64,000 bases of DNA, from assembly GCF_030316765.1 (NCBI RefSeq), contig NZ_JASZYT010000008.1, forward strand, positions 124,001-188,000, read 5' to 3'. The position numbers and the translations under genes are program-made. Position 1 is the first letter of the stretch. Each line of letters opens with the position of its first letter. The notes under the pieces were generated by a model, which saw nothing but the letters and a program-made list of their open reading frames with translations, made no database searches and had not been told where the DNA came from. This DNA comes from Variovorax saccharolyticus (lineage in GTDB: Bacteria; Pseudomonadota; Gammaproteobacteria; Burkholderiales; Burkholderiaceae_C). Positions 45,911-54,042 of this stretch are shown here, in pieces.

Positions 45911-46903
45911 TCAGGACTCTGCCGTGAACCCGATCTTCTTGACCAGCGGACCCCAGCGCTCGTACTCGCTCTGGATCGATTTCCTCATCTCTTCGGGCGT
46001 CGAGCCCTGCGCCACCAGGCCGACCGAGAAAAGGCCGTCGACGATCGCCGGATCCTTCAGTGCGGCGGTGATCGCAGCGTTGGCGGCCTTGATCACCTCC
46101 GGCGGGGTCTTCGCGGGTGCGATGAAGCCGAACCACTCTTCGGCCACGATCTCGGGGAAGCCCTGCTCGGCGAAAGTCGGCACGTCCGGCAGATAGGGCG
46201 CCCGCGTGTTGCCCGAGGTCGCGAGCACGCGCAGCTTGCCGGCCTTGGCGAAGGGCAGGTAGTCGCCGGCTGGCGTCATGCTCGAGGCGATCTGCCCGCC
46301 GACCACGTCGTTGACCGCCGGCAGCGAGCCGCGGTAGGGGATGTGCTTGAGATCGGTGCCGCTGTTGAGACCCAGCAACGCGCCGAGGAAGTGAGGCGTG
46401 GAGCCGGCGCCCGGCGAGCCGTAGCTGGCTTCCTTCGGATTGGCCTTGGCCCAGGCGATGTAGTCCTTCAGCGTCTTCACGCTCGCCGGCACCATCGGGC
46501 CGACCGCCAGGCCGTGGGTCATGACCGCACCAATCGAGACCGGTGCGAAATCGGCGATCGCGTAGTTGAGCTTGCTGTAGATGTGCGGATAGGTCGACAG
46601 GGCCGATGCCTGGCAGACCGCCAGCACCGAGCCGTCGGCCGGCGAAGTCTTGAGGGCCTCGAGCGCGATGCGGCCGCCGGCGCCGGGCCGGTTGTCGACC
46701 ACCGCGGCGTTCTTGGTGAAGGCGCTGCCGCCGAGCTTGTCGCCGACGCGGCGGGCCACGCTGTCGCCGGCGCTGCCGGCCGGGAAGCCGTAGAAGATCT
46801 TGACCTGGTTGATCGCTTCGGCCGCGAGGGCGGCCAGCGGATGCAGCATGCCGAGCGCGGCGCTGCCGCCAAGGGCCTGGACGAAGAGGCGTCGTTGGAT
46901 CAT
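45911..46903 (-). CDS. Bug/TctC-type substrate-binding protein in the hydroxycinnamate operon
   Basis: 330 residues. An N-terminal signal with a twin-Arg-like RRLFVQALGGSAALGML precedes VKIFYGFPAGSAGDSVARRV, AAVVDNRPGAGGRIALEAL, SPADGSVLAVCQASALSTYP and HIPYRGSLPAVNDVVGGQIASS, the Bug-family segments. It lies between the esterase (9 bp) and the SDR dehydrogenase (29 bp) genes, so it probably captures the aromatic acid or ester for uptake. The TctA and TctB membrane subunits are not in the window. This is the second orphan binding protein of the family here. Confidence 0.9.
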   Translation of the reverse strand: MIQRRLFVQALGGSAALGMLHPLAALAAEAINQVKIFYGFPAGSAGDSVARRVGDKLGGSAFTKNAAVVDNRPGAGGRIALEALKTSPADGSVLAVCQASALSTYPHIYSKLNYAIADFAPVSIGAVMTHGLAVGPMVPASVKTLKDYIAWAKANPKEASYGSPGAGSTPHFLGALLGLNSGTDLKHIPYRGSLPAVNDVVGGQIASSMTPAGDYLPFAKAGKLRVLATSGNTRAPYLPDVPTFAEQGFPEIVAEEWFGFIAPAKTPPEVIKAANAAITAALKDPAIVDGLFSVGLVAQGSTPEEMRKSIQSEYERWGPLVKKIGFTAES

Positions 46904-46932
46904 GTCGTTGTCTCCTTGGGTGATGTTCTGGG

Positions 46933-47697
46933 TCAGCGCGGCGCCATGCGCAGGGCGCCGTCGAGCCGGATCACCTCGCCGTTGAGGTGGCCGTTGGTGA
47001 CGATGTGGCAGGCCAGCGCGGCAAACTCCGCCGGGTCGCCCAGGCGCGGCGGGAACGGGATCGAGGCGGCCAGCGATTGCTGGATCGGCTCCGGCAGGGT
47101 CTTGAGCAGCGGCGTCGCGAACAGGCCCGGTGCGATCGTGCAGACGCGGATGCCGTGCTGCGCGAGGTCGCGCGCCATCGGCAGCGTCATGCCCACCAGC
47201 CCGCCCTTCGAGGCGCTGTAGGCCTGCTGGCCGACCTGGCCGTCGAAGGCCGCGACCGAGGCGGTGAACAGCATCACGCCGCGCTCGCCGCCTTCGTTCG
47301 GGTCCAGCTTGGCGCAGCGTGCCGCATAGAGGCGGCTGACGTTGTAGGCGCCAATCAGGTTGATGTTGACCACCCGCACGAAATCCTCGAGCGGCGCGGC
47401 GCTGCCGTCCTTGCCGACGATCCGCTTGGCGCTGCCGATGCCGGCCACGTTCATGAGGATGCGGGCCGCACCGTGCGCGGCCTCGGCCTTATCGAGCGCG
47501 GCGTTGACGCTGTCGGTGTCGGTGATGTCGCAGACGCAGGCGATGCCGCCGATGTCGGCGGCGACCTTCTCCGCCAGGCCGGCATTGACGTCGAGCACCG
47601 CGACCTTGGCGCCGAGCCGCGCGAGCTCGCGCGCCGTGGCTTCGCCGAGGCCGGATGCGCCGCCGGTCACGAGTGCGGCTTGTCCCTGGATGTTCAT
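46933..47697 (-). CDS. SDR dehydrogenase, probable 3-hydroxyacyl-CoA dehydrogenase of hydroxycinnamate oxidation (CouN-like)
   Basis: 254 residues like the type II (HSD10) 3-hydroxyacyl-CoA dehydrogenases: TGGASGLGEAT (11-21), NAD-selecting Asp36 in VAVLDVNAG, MNVAGIGSAKRIVGKDG, catalytic S147, Y160 and K164 (QQAYSASKGG), and TIAPGLFATPLL with RLGDPAEFAALACHIV. It would oxidise the 3-hydroxy-3-arylpropanoyl-CoA made by the hydratase to the 3-oxo thioester. Known counterpart: CouN of Rhodococcus. It is separated from the CoA-ligase gene by 78 bp containing a hairpin. Confidence 0.85.
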   Translation of the reverse strand: MNIQGQAALVTGGASGLGEATARELARLGAKVAVLDVNAGLAEKVAADIGGIACVCDITDTDSVNAALDKAEAAHGAARILMNVAGIGSAKRIVGKDGSAAPLEDFVRVVNINLIGAYNVSRLYAARCAKLDPNEGGERGVMLFTASVAAFDGQVGQQAYSASKGGLVGMTLPMARDLAQHGIRVCTIAPGLFATPLLKTLPEPIQQSLAASIPFPPRLGDPAEFAALACHIVTNGHLNGEVIRLDGALRMAPR

Positions 47698-47727
47698 GGC
47701 TTGTCTCCTTTTGTTTAGTCAGTTGAG

Positions 47728-47765
47728 GACAGAGCAAAAACTGCTGCGCAGTTTCTTGGTCTGTC
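47728..47765 (-). other. Intercistronic hairpin between CoA-ligase and SDR genes
   Basis: An inner perfect stem AAACTGC-TGC-GCAGTTT (47738-47754) lies within an outer GACAGA/TCTGTC pair (47728-47733, 47760-47765). It fills the only sizeable gap inside the operon. It could stabilise an mRNA end, attenuate distal genes or be a processing site. There is no T-run, so it is not a standard terminator. Confidence 0.5.
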
Positions 47766-47775
47766 CCGCAAGGTA

Positions 47776-49686
47776 TCAGTTGGGCTTGAGCGTGAACGCC
47801 AACGTGCCGTCGTGCAGCGCCTCGGCCAGCGCCGCACGATGCTTGAGCACGGCACGCTGGTTGATCGAGCCCTTGTCGGTCACTTCGCCCTTGTCGATCG
47901 AGGGCGGCTCGGAAACGATGTGGGCGCGCGCGATGCGGTTGGCGCTGCCGGTGCTGGCGGCGCCGAGCCCGTCGAGCAGCTGCTGCAGCCAGGCCTGCAC
48001 CGGCGCGCTCTCGACCACCTGCTGCAAGGTCGCGTCGGGCGCCAGGCCGGCCAGCGTCCGGATGGCCGGGGTCGGGAAGATCAGCGCGCCGACTTCCTTC
48101 AGGTTGATGCCGGTCAGCACCGCGTCGTGCACGTAGGGGGCGCCGGCGGTGTTGATCTTCGCGCGCAGCGGGCCGACGCTCACGAAGGTGCCGGTGGCGA
48201 GCTTGAAGTCCTCGGCGATGCGGCCATCGAAGCGCAGGCCGCGGTGGATGTCGGCGTCGTCGATCCAGCGCACGGCATCGCCGGTGCACAGGAAGCCCTC
48301 TTCGTCGAAGGCCTCGCGCGTGGCATCCGGCGAGCGCCAGTAGCCCGGCGTGACGTTGGGGCCGCGGTAGCGCACCTCGACCTTGCCGTCGACATCGATC
48401 AGCTTGAGCGTCATGCCGGGCGTCGGCACGCCGACGTCGCCGGCGCGCACGTCCGGGCTGTTGATGAACATCGCCGAGGGGCCCGACTCGGTCATGCCGA
48501 GGCCGGTCGCCATCACGATGCGCTCGCCGATCTCGGCCTCCTGGATCTGGTGCAGCAGGTCCCAGATCGGCTGCGCCAGCGCGGCGCCGGAGTAGAAGAA
48601 CATGCGCACCCGCGAGAGCAGCGTCCGGCGCAGCTGCGCATCGGTCTGCATCGCTTGCGCGATGGCCTCGAAGCCGGTCGGCACGTTGAAGTAGACGGTC
48701 GGCGCGATCTCGCGCAGGTTGCGAAGCGTCTCCGCCATGCCCGCCGGCGTCGGCTTGCCGTCGTCGATGTAGAGCGTGCCGCCGTGGTAGATCGTGATGC
48801 CGACGTTGTGGTTGCTGCCGAAGGTGTGGTTCCACGGCAGCCAGTCGACCAGCACCGGCGGCTCCTCCGCGAGGGCCGGCATCGACTGCGCGATCTGCAC
48901 CTGGTTCGCGCACCACATGCGCTGGGTGTTGACCACCGCCTTGGGCATCTTGGTCGAGCCCGATGTGAACAGGAACTTGGTGATCGTGTCCGGCCCGGTG
49001 GCCGCCATGGCGGCGTCGACCGCGTGCGTGGCGGGCGTGGCGAGAAGGCTCTCGAAGGCGGTGAGGGCGCGGCCGGCCAGCTCGGGCGCGGCCGTGCCCG
49101 GGTCGCCGGCACCGCCGTGGCCGCGCTGCAGCACCACCTCGACATTGGCCGGAACCGCCGCCGCGATGGCGCGGCCGAAGCGCGCGGCGTCGCTCGCGAA
49201 CACCAGCCCCGGGGTCAGCGTGTCGACGATGTGGCGCAGCTTCTCGTAGTCCTGGCTGACGGTCGAGTAGGCGGGCGAGGCCGGGCAGTACGGAACGCCG
49301 GCATAGATGCAGCCTAGCGCCAGCTGGGCATGCTCCAGGCTGTTCTCGCTCAGGATCATGACCGGCCGCTCGGCGTCCAGGCCGCGGTTCAGCAGCGCCT
49401 GGCCGATGCGGCGGGCGTCCTGCAGCGCCCGGGCGTAGCTCAGGTGCTGCCACTCGCCGGTGCTGCCGTCGGGCAGTTGTTCGCGGCGCGCCATGAAGCT
49501 GCGGTCGGGCTCGGTCTCGGCCCAGTGCATGAAGCGGTCGGTGATGCGTTCGGCGTAGGGGCCGAGCGGCTCGGCGGCCTCGAGGTAGCGCACGCCCGCC
49601 GCGCCCTCGCGCACGTTGACGCGGCGCACGCCGAAGGTCACGGGCCGATAGCGTGGCGTCTGGGTCGTCGGACGGGGGGCTTGCAT
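47776..49686 (-). CDS. fcs: Feruloyl-CoA synthase-like ligase (hydroxycinnamate:CoA ligase)
   Basis: 636 residues, acyl-adenylate-forming family. The P-loop motif is KFLFTSGSTKMPKAVVNTQR (about 236-255), A5-type GLGMTESGPS, and the C-terminal region SIDKGEVTDKGSINQRAVLKHR holds the catalytic-lysine region typical of feruloyl-CoA synthases. YRPVTFGVRRVNVREGAAGVRYL at the start is also Fcs-like. It makes ferulyl- or coumaroyl-CoA with ATP. It is 20 bp after the hydratase gene and probably co-translated. Functional equivalent of CouL in the Rhodococcus route. The start ATG at 49686 lies just upstream of this conserved opening. Confidence 0.9.
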   Translation of the reverse strand: MQAPRPTTQTPRYRPVTFGVRRVNVREGAAGVRYLEAAEPLGPYAERITDRFMHWAETEPDRSFMARREQLPDGSTGEWQHLSYARALQDARRIGQALLNRGLDAERPVMILSENSLEHAQLALGCIYAGVPYCPASPAYSTVSQDYEKLRHIVDTLTPGLVFASDAARFGRAIAAAVPANVEVVLQRGHGGAGDPGTAAPELAGRALTAFESLLATPATHAVDAAMAATGPDTITKFLFTSGSTKMPKAVVNTQRMWCANQVQIAQSMPALAEEPPVLVDWLPWNHTFGSNHNVGITIYHGGTLYIDDGKPTPAGMAETLRNLREIAPTVYFNVPTGFEAIAQAMQTDAQLRRTLLSRVRMFFYSGAALAQPIWDLLHQIQEAEIGERIVMATGLGMTESGPSAMFINSPDVRAGDVGVPTPGMTLKLIDVDGKVEVRYRGPNVTPGYWRSPDATREAFDEEGFLCTGDAVRWIDDADIHRGLRFDGRIAEDFKLATGTFVSVGPLRAKINTAGAPYVHDAVLTGINLKEVGALIFPTPAIRTLAGLAPDATLQQVVESAPVQAWLQQLLDGLGAASTGSANRIARAHIVSEPPSIDKGEVTDKGSINQRAVLKHRAALAEALHDGTLAFTLKPN

Positions 49687-49706
49687 GGGGAATCCTCGGT
49701 TTTGTC

Positions 49707-50480
49707 TCAGCTCTTCTGGACCTTGGCCGCCTTGCCGTCCAGGAAGGCGCGCACGCGCTCCTTGGCGTCGGGCGCGGCCTGCGCGATGCCGGCCATCAGC
49801 GCTTCGGTGAAGAAGCCGTGGTCGGCCGGCTGCTCGGCGATGCGCGGCAGCGCGTGCATCAGCGCGTAGTTGGTCAGCGGCGCGTTGGTCGCCACGCGCT
49901 TGGCGAGTTCCAGCGCCTTGTCGAAGGCGCTGCCCTCGGCCACCCGGTACTGGGCGAAGCCGGCGCGCTCGCCGTCCTCGGCGTTGTAGACCCGGCCGGT
50001 CATCATCATGTCGGTCATGCGGGCGGCGCCGATCAGCTTGGGGATCCGCACCGAACCGCCGCCGCCGACGAAGATGCCGCGCGAGCCTTCGGGCAGCGCG
50101 TAGAAGGTGGTGCTGTCGGCCACGCGGATGTGGCAGGCGCTCGCGAGCTCCAGGCCGCCGCCGACCACCGCGCCGTGCAGCGCCGCGATCACCGGCACCG
50201 GGCCGAATTGCACGAGGTCGAGCGCCGCATGCCACATGCGCGAATGCTGCAGGCCCTGGCCGGCGTCGCGCTCTTTCAGCTCGGCCAGGTCGAGGCCGGC
50301 GCAGAAGTGCGGACCCTCGCCGTCGATCACCGCGGCACGCACCGTGGAGGGCAGCTTCTCGAAGGCGTCGCGCAATGCCAGGATCAGGCCGTCGGACAGC
50401 GCGTTGCGCTTGGCGCCGCGCGTGAGGCGGATGATGGCGATGTCGTCCTGGATGTCGAGGTGGAGGTCGTTGGAGGTCAT
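49707..50480 (-). CDS. Enoyl-CoA hydratase/crotonase family, probable hydroxycinnamoyl-CoA hydratase (CouM-like)
   Basis: 257 residues. The oxyanion loops are HFCAGLDLAEL (about 58-68) and HGAVVGGGLELASACHIRVAD. The first catalytic acid is in ALPEGSRGIF (matching the ECH Glu144 position). The second appears as Asp in the AARMTDMMMTG stretch, where rat ECH has Glu164. Two acids suggest simple hydration of the cinnamoyl-CoA double bond rather than hydration plus retro-aldol cleavage to vanillin, which fits the dehydrogenase and hydrolase genes next to it. First gene of the minus-strand operon, its ATG 116 bp from the divergent amidohydrolase gene. Confidence 0.82.
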   Translation of the reverse strand: MTSNDLHLDIQDDIAIIRLTRGAKRNALSDGLILALRDAFEKLPSTVRAAVIDGEGPHFCAGLDLAELKERDAGQGLQHSRMWHAALDLVQFGPVPVIAALHGAVVGGGLELASACHIRVADSTTFYALPEGSRGIFVGGGGSVRIPKLIGAARMTDMMMTGRVYNAEDGERAGFAQYRVAEGSAFDKALELAKRVATNAPLTNYALMHALPRIAEQPADHGFFTEALMAGIAQAAPDAKERVRAFLDGKAAKVQKS

Positions 50481-50500
50481 GATTGCATTCCGGAGTACGA

Positions 50501-50532
50501 TCGATTATGGTTATGAAAAATAATCAATTCAA
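50501..50532. promoter_or_regulatory. Divergent promoter with MarR-type inverted repeat
   Basis: TCGATTAT (50501-50508) and ATAATCAA (50520-50527) are inverted copies matching at 7 of 8 positions, 11 bp apart, in a low-GC stretch. On the minus strand CATAAT (50510-50505) and TTGAAT (50532-50527), spaced 16 bp, make a reasonable sigma70 promoter for the operon, fully covered by the repeat. Position and symmetry suit repression by the operon's MarR protein. Pattern seen; binding inferred. Confidence 0.65.
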
Positions 50533-50596
50533 GCCGCATGATGCTGTGTGGCGTAAGGATTTACCCTAGGCTTCAAACCGCTCGGAGACAACCCCC

Positions 50597-51463
50597 ATGG
50601 ACCACCAGAACCTGATCGCGATCGACACTCACACGCATGCCGAGGTGAGTTGCTGGAACCCCTTCGACAACTACGGCGAGGAGTACGACCGCGCCGCCGA
50701 CAAGTACTTCAGGTCGAGCCGCCGCCCGACCATCCAGGAGAGCATCGACTACTACCGCGAGCGCAAGATCGGGCTGGTCATGTTCATGGTCGATGCAGAG
50801 TCGAACATGGGCCGGCGCCGGATCCCGAACGAGGAGATCGCCGAGGCCGCGCAGAAGAACTCCGACATCATGATCGCCTTCGCCAGCATCGACCCGCACA
50901 AGGGCAAGATGGGCGCGCGCGAGGCCCGCCGGCTGATCGAGGAATACGGCGTCAAGGGCTTCAAGTTCCATCCGACGGTGCAGGGCTACCACCCCTACGA
51001 CAAGATGGCCTGGCCGATCTACGAGGTGATCGCCGAATACGCGCTGCCGGCCGTCTTCCACACCGGCCACAGCGGCATCGGTTCGGGCATGCGCTGCGGT
51101 GGCGGCCTCAGGCTGGAGTACAGCAACCCGATGCACCTGGACGACGTCGCGATCGACTTCCCCGACATGCAGATCGTGATGGCGCACCCGAGCTTCCCCT
51201 GGCAGGACGAGGCGTTGAGCGTCGCGACCCACAAGCCGAACGTCTGGATCGACCTCTCGGGCTGGAGCCCGAAGTACTTCCCGAAGCAGCTGGTGCAATA
51301 CGCCAACACGCTGCTCAAGGACCGCGTGCTGTTCGCCAGCGACTACCCGCTGATCACGCCCGACCGCTGGCTCAAGGACTTCGAGGACGCCGGCTTCAAG
51401 CCCGAGGTGATGCCGGGCATCCTCAAGGGCAATGCGGTGCGGCTGCTGAAGCTGGACCAGTAG
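50597..51463 (+). CDS. Amidohydrolase family protein, probable aryl-beta-ketoacyl-CoA hydrolase (CouO-like)
   Basis: 288 residues, amidohydrolase-2/ACMSD-like barrel. The metal ligands are intact: H12 and H14 in DTHTHAEVS, His in FHTGHSG, His in MAHPSFPWQ and Asp in FASDYPL. FKFHPTVQGYHPYDKMAWPIYE is also family-typical. In Rhodococcus jostii CouO, an amidohydrolase, hydrolyses the 4-hydroxyphenyl-beta-ketoacyl-CoA to 4-hydroxybenzoate and acetyl-CoA. The setting here (divergent from ligase, hydratase and dehydrogenase genes) is the same set of activities. ACMSD or resorcylate-type decarboxylase activity is the alternative. Confidence 0.78.
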   Translation: MDHQNLIAIDTHTHAEVSCWNPFDNYGEEYDRAADKYFRSSRRPTIQESIDYYRERKIGLVMFMVDAESNMGRRRIPNEEIAEAAQKNSDIMIAFASIDPHKGKMGAREARRLIEEYGVKGFKFHPTVQGYHPYDKMAWPIYEVIAEYALPAVFHTGHSGIGSGMRCGGGLRLEYSNPMHLDDVAIDFPDMQIVMAHPSFPWQDEALSVATHKPNVWIDLSGWSPKYFPKQLVQYANTLLKDRVLFASDYPLITPDRWLKDFEDAGFKPEVMPGILKGNAVRLLKLDQ

Positions 51464-51479
51464 CAGGCCGGCACCGGAA

Positions 51480-53330
51480 TCAGGGCAGCCGTTCTTCTCC
51501 GGCCTGTTCGTCCCAGGCAGCGCTGCTCCGCTGGCGCCGCTCCTCGCGCTCGCGCGCCATCTGCTCCTGGAACTGCTGGCGGCCCTTCTTCGCCACCGCG
51601 ATCAGCTTGGCGCGATCGCCCTTGTAGTGCGGGTAGGTCTCGTGCATCAGCTCGATGTTGCGGCGCCGGAAGCGCATCGCGTCCTGGCGCGCCTCGTGCG
51701 CCGGCCAGCCGATCGCCTCGAGCACCGAGCGGGCGCTGCGCAGCGACGACTCGAAGACCTCGCGCTCGACGAACTCCACCTTGCGGTCGAGCAGCTGGTA
51801 GAGGTGGTTGACATTGCGCGCCCGCACCACCAGCTTCGCCTGCGGGAAGTGCTTTTGCGCCAGGTCGACGATCTGCAGCGACTGCTCCATGTCGTCGACC
51901 GCCACCACCAGCACCTTGGCCGTGCCGGCGCCCGCGGTGCGCAGCAGGTCGAGGCGCGTCGCATCGCCGTAGAAGACCGGGATGCCGAACTCGCGCAGCG
52001 CCTCGATGGTGTCGGGGTCGTGGTCCAGCACCGTGATCCTCACGCCCTGCGCGGTCAGCATCCGTCCGATGATCTGGCCGTAGCGGCCGAAGCCGCAGAT
52101 CACCACCTTGGCGTCCTGCTGCTCGGAGATCTCCTCGAGCGTGGTCGGCTGGTGCGCGCTGTAGCGCGGCAGCACCCACTTGTCGATCACCACCAGCAAC
52201 AGCGGCGAGACCAGCATCGACAGCGCCACCGCGGCGATCAGGAAGGACGCCACGCCGGGCGGCAGCACGTTGGGCCCGGCGGCCTGGAACACCACGAAGG
52301 CGAACTCCCCGCCCTGCGCCAGCAGCAGCGTGAACACCGGCCGCTGCTGGTAGGGCACCTGCATGGCCTTGGCCAGGGCGTAGATGACGACGAACTTGAC
52401 GGCCAGGAAGGCGACCACCACCAGCGCCATCAGCGCGGGATGCTCGAGCAGCACGCCGAAATCGATGCTCATGCCGACCGCGATGAAGAACAGGCCGAGC
52501 AGCAGGCCCTTGAAGGGCTCGATGTCGGTCTCGAGTTCGCGCCGGTATTCGCTTTCCGCCAGCAGCACGCCGGCCAGGAAGGCGCCGAGCGCCATCGACA
52601 GGCCGATGAACTGCATCAGCGCAGCGATCGCGACCACCAGCAGCAGCGAGGTGGCGGTGAAGATCTCGGGCGTGTTGCTGCGCGCGATCCATCGGAGCAG
52701 CGGCCGCAGGGCGAGCCGGCCGCCGACCACGATGGCGGCGATCACGGCGACGATCTTCAGGCCTTCGAGCGTGCGGTCCCATCCGGTCATGGCCGGCGCG
52801 GCGCCGGAGCCGACCGCCAGCAGCGGCAGCAGCGCCAGGATCGGGATCGCCGCCACGTCCTGGAACAGCAGGATCGAGAAGCCCGACTGGCCGCTCGGCG
52901 TCAGCAGCAGGTTGCGCTCGGCGAACACCTGCAGCGCGATCGCTGTCGACGACAGCGCCAGCCCGAGCGCCGCCACCAGCGACACGCGCCAGTCGGCGCC
53001 CGCGGCCCAGCCGACCAGGAACAGCACCGCGGCGCAGCCCAGCACCTGGGCCGAGCCCCAGCCGAAGATCGGCCGGCGCAGGTTCCACAGGCGCTTGGGC
53101 TCGAGTTCGAGGCCGACCAGGAACAGCATCAGCACGACGCCGAACTCGGCGAAGTGCAGGATGTCCTCGACGTTCGTGACCAGGCCCAGGCCCCAGGGCC
53201 CGATCGCGATGCCGGCCACCAGGTAGCCGATGATCGCGCCCAGCCCGAGCGCCTTGGACAGCGGCACCACGAGCACCGCGGCACCCAGATAGATCAGCGT
53301 GTTGACCAGCCAGCCTGGTGCGTGTTCCAT
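51480..53330 (-). CDS. kefC: KefB/KefC-type glutathione-gated K+/H+ antiporter (CPA2)
   Basis: 616 residues. A 12-helix CPA2 antiporter (about 1-385) holds ALGLALSSTAIALQVFAERN, GFSILLFQDVAAIPILAL and GAFLAGVLLAESEYR. A cytoplasmic RCK/TrkA-N NAD-binding domain (about 405-520) follows: VVICGFGRYGQIIGRML and VLDHDPDTIEALREFG with FYGDATRLDLLRTAGA. The tail is long, basic and coiled (REREERRQRSS). It expels K+ in response to electrophile-glutathione adducts, acidifying the cell. The ancillary KefF/KefG-like flavoprotein is encoded 2 bp upstream. Detoxification of electrophiles such as reactive aromatic intermediates fits the neighbourhood, but this is inference. Confidence 0.92.
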   Translation of the reverse strand: MEHAPGWLVNTLIYLGAAVLVVPLSKALGLGAIIGYLVAGIAIGPWGLGLVTNVEDILHFAEFGVVLMLFLVGLELEPKRLWNLRRPIFGWGSAQVLGCAAVLFLVGWAAGADWRVSLVAALGLALSSTAIALQVFAERNLLLTPSGQSGFSILLFQDVAAIPILALLPLLAVGSGAAPAMTGWDRTLEGLKIVAVIAAIVVGGRLALRPLLRWIARSNTPEIFTATSLLLVVAIAALMQFIGLSMALGAFLAGVLLAESEYRRELETDIEPFKGLLLGLFFIAVGMSIDFGVLLEHPALMALVVVAFLAVKFVVIYALAKAMQVPYQQRPVFTLLLAQGGEFAFVVFQAAGPNVLPPGVASFLIAAVALSMLVSPLLLVVIDKWVLPRYSAHQPTTLEEISEQQDAKVVICGFGRYGQIIGRMLTAQGVRITVLDHDPDTIEALREFGIPVFYGDATRLDLLRTAGAGTAKVLVVAVDDMEQSLQIVDLAQKHFPQAKLVVRARNVNHLYQLLDRKVEFVEREVFESSLRSARSVLEAIGWPAHEARQDAMRFRRRNIELMHETYPHYKGDRAKLIAVAKKGRQQFQEQMAREREERRQRSSAAWDEQAGEERLP

Positions 53331-53332
53331 GC

Positions 53333-53974
53333 TCAGGCTTCCTCGTGGCTGGCGGCCGGCCGGTCGGTCTCGGGCACCGGGCAGCTGATGCAGGCGTCCA
53401 GTTCCTCGAGCTCCGGCCAGTCCGGGTAGCTCTGCAGCCGCTGCTTGAAGACCTCGACATGCGCCTCCAGCTCGGCCGCCGGGGCGCTGCGGGCGCCGTG
53501 GAACAGCAGCGGCGGCAGGAAGCGCATGCCGCAGAGCGTCGCGGTCTGCTCGTAGGGCGGCAGGAAGGCGTCGAAGAAGTAGCGGTTGTAGCTCTGCGGG
53601 TGGTAGCTGCCTTCGGGCCCGCCGGTGGTGGCGACCAGCCAGCAGTCCTTGCCCTCCAGCGCCCGCCCGCCGGTGCCGTAGGCCCAGCCGTAGTCGAGCA
53701 CCTCGTCGAGCCAGAGCTTCTGCAGCGCCGGCATCGAATACCACTGGATCGGATGCAGCAGCACCAGCAGGTCGGCGCGGGCCAGGCGGGCCTGTTCGGT
53801 CTTGACGTCGATCGCGTAGTCGGGGTAGGTGTCGTAGAGGTCGTTGACGTCGACCCCGGGGCTGGCCTGAGCGGCTTTCAGCAGCCGGAGGTTCACGCGG
53901 GATTCGCGCCAGTGCGGATGGGCGGCCACCACGTAGATGTGCGCCGAACTTTTGTTGTTGGGTGTGGTCGACAT
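53333..53974 (-). CDS. NAD(P)H-dependent flavoprotein oxidoreductase, KefF/KefG-like
   Basis: 213 residues of the flavodoxin-like quinone reductase fold: IYVVAAHPHWRESRVNLRLL (FMN-phosphate loop), LYDTYPDYAIDVKTEQARL, LLVLLHPIQWYSMPALQKLWLDEVL and LVATTGGPEGSYHPQ. In E. coli KefF (for KefC) and KefG (for KefB) are soluble cytoplasmic partners required for full antiporter activity and reduce quinones. The stop is 2 bp from the kefC start, so the pair is translationally coupled. Symbol is left empty because F and G cannot be told apart here. Confidence 0.88.
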   Translation of the reverse strand: MSTTPNNKSSAHIYVVAAHPHWRESRVNLRLLKAAQASPGVDVNDLYDTYPDYAIDVKTEQARLARADLLVLLHPIQWYSMPALQKLWLDEVLDYGWAYGTGGRALEGKDCWLVATTGGPEGSYHPQSYNRYFFDAFLPPYEQTATLCGMRFLPPLLFHGARSAPAAELEAHVEVFKQRLQSYPDWPELEELDACISCPVPETDRPAASHEEA

Positions 53975-54042
53975 GGCGCGAACATTAGCGCACTCCGCGG
54001 GCGGCTACCATGACGCCCTTGTTCAGCCTGTCGGAGCCTCAC

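Noticed and set aside
42435..46136. A single 1233-codon minus-strand frame covering the acyl-CoA dehydrogenase and the esterase region
   Set aside because: Only the last 575 codons look like protein (acyl-CoA dehydrogenase from ATG 44162). Upstream, the esterase is encoded in another frame with all its motifs.
49707..50480. Calling the crotonase gene a hydroxycinnamoyl-CoA hydratase-lyase (ech, vanillin-forming)
   Set aside because: Both acidic positions of simple hydratases seem retained (second as Asp) and a dehydrogenase and hydrolase follow, so hydration without cleavage is the better reading. It is not proven.
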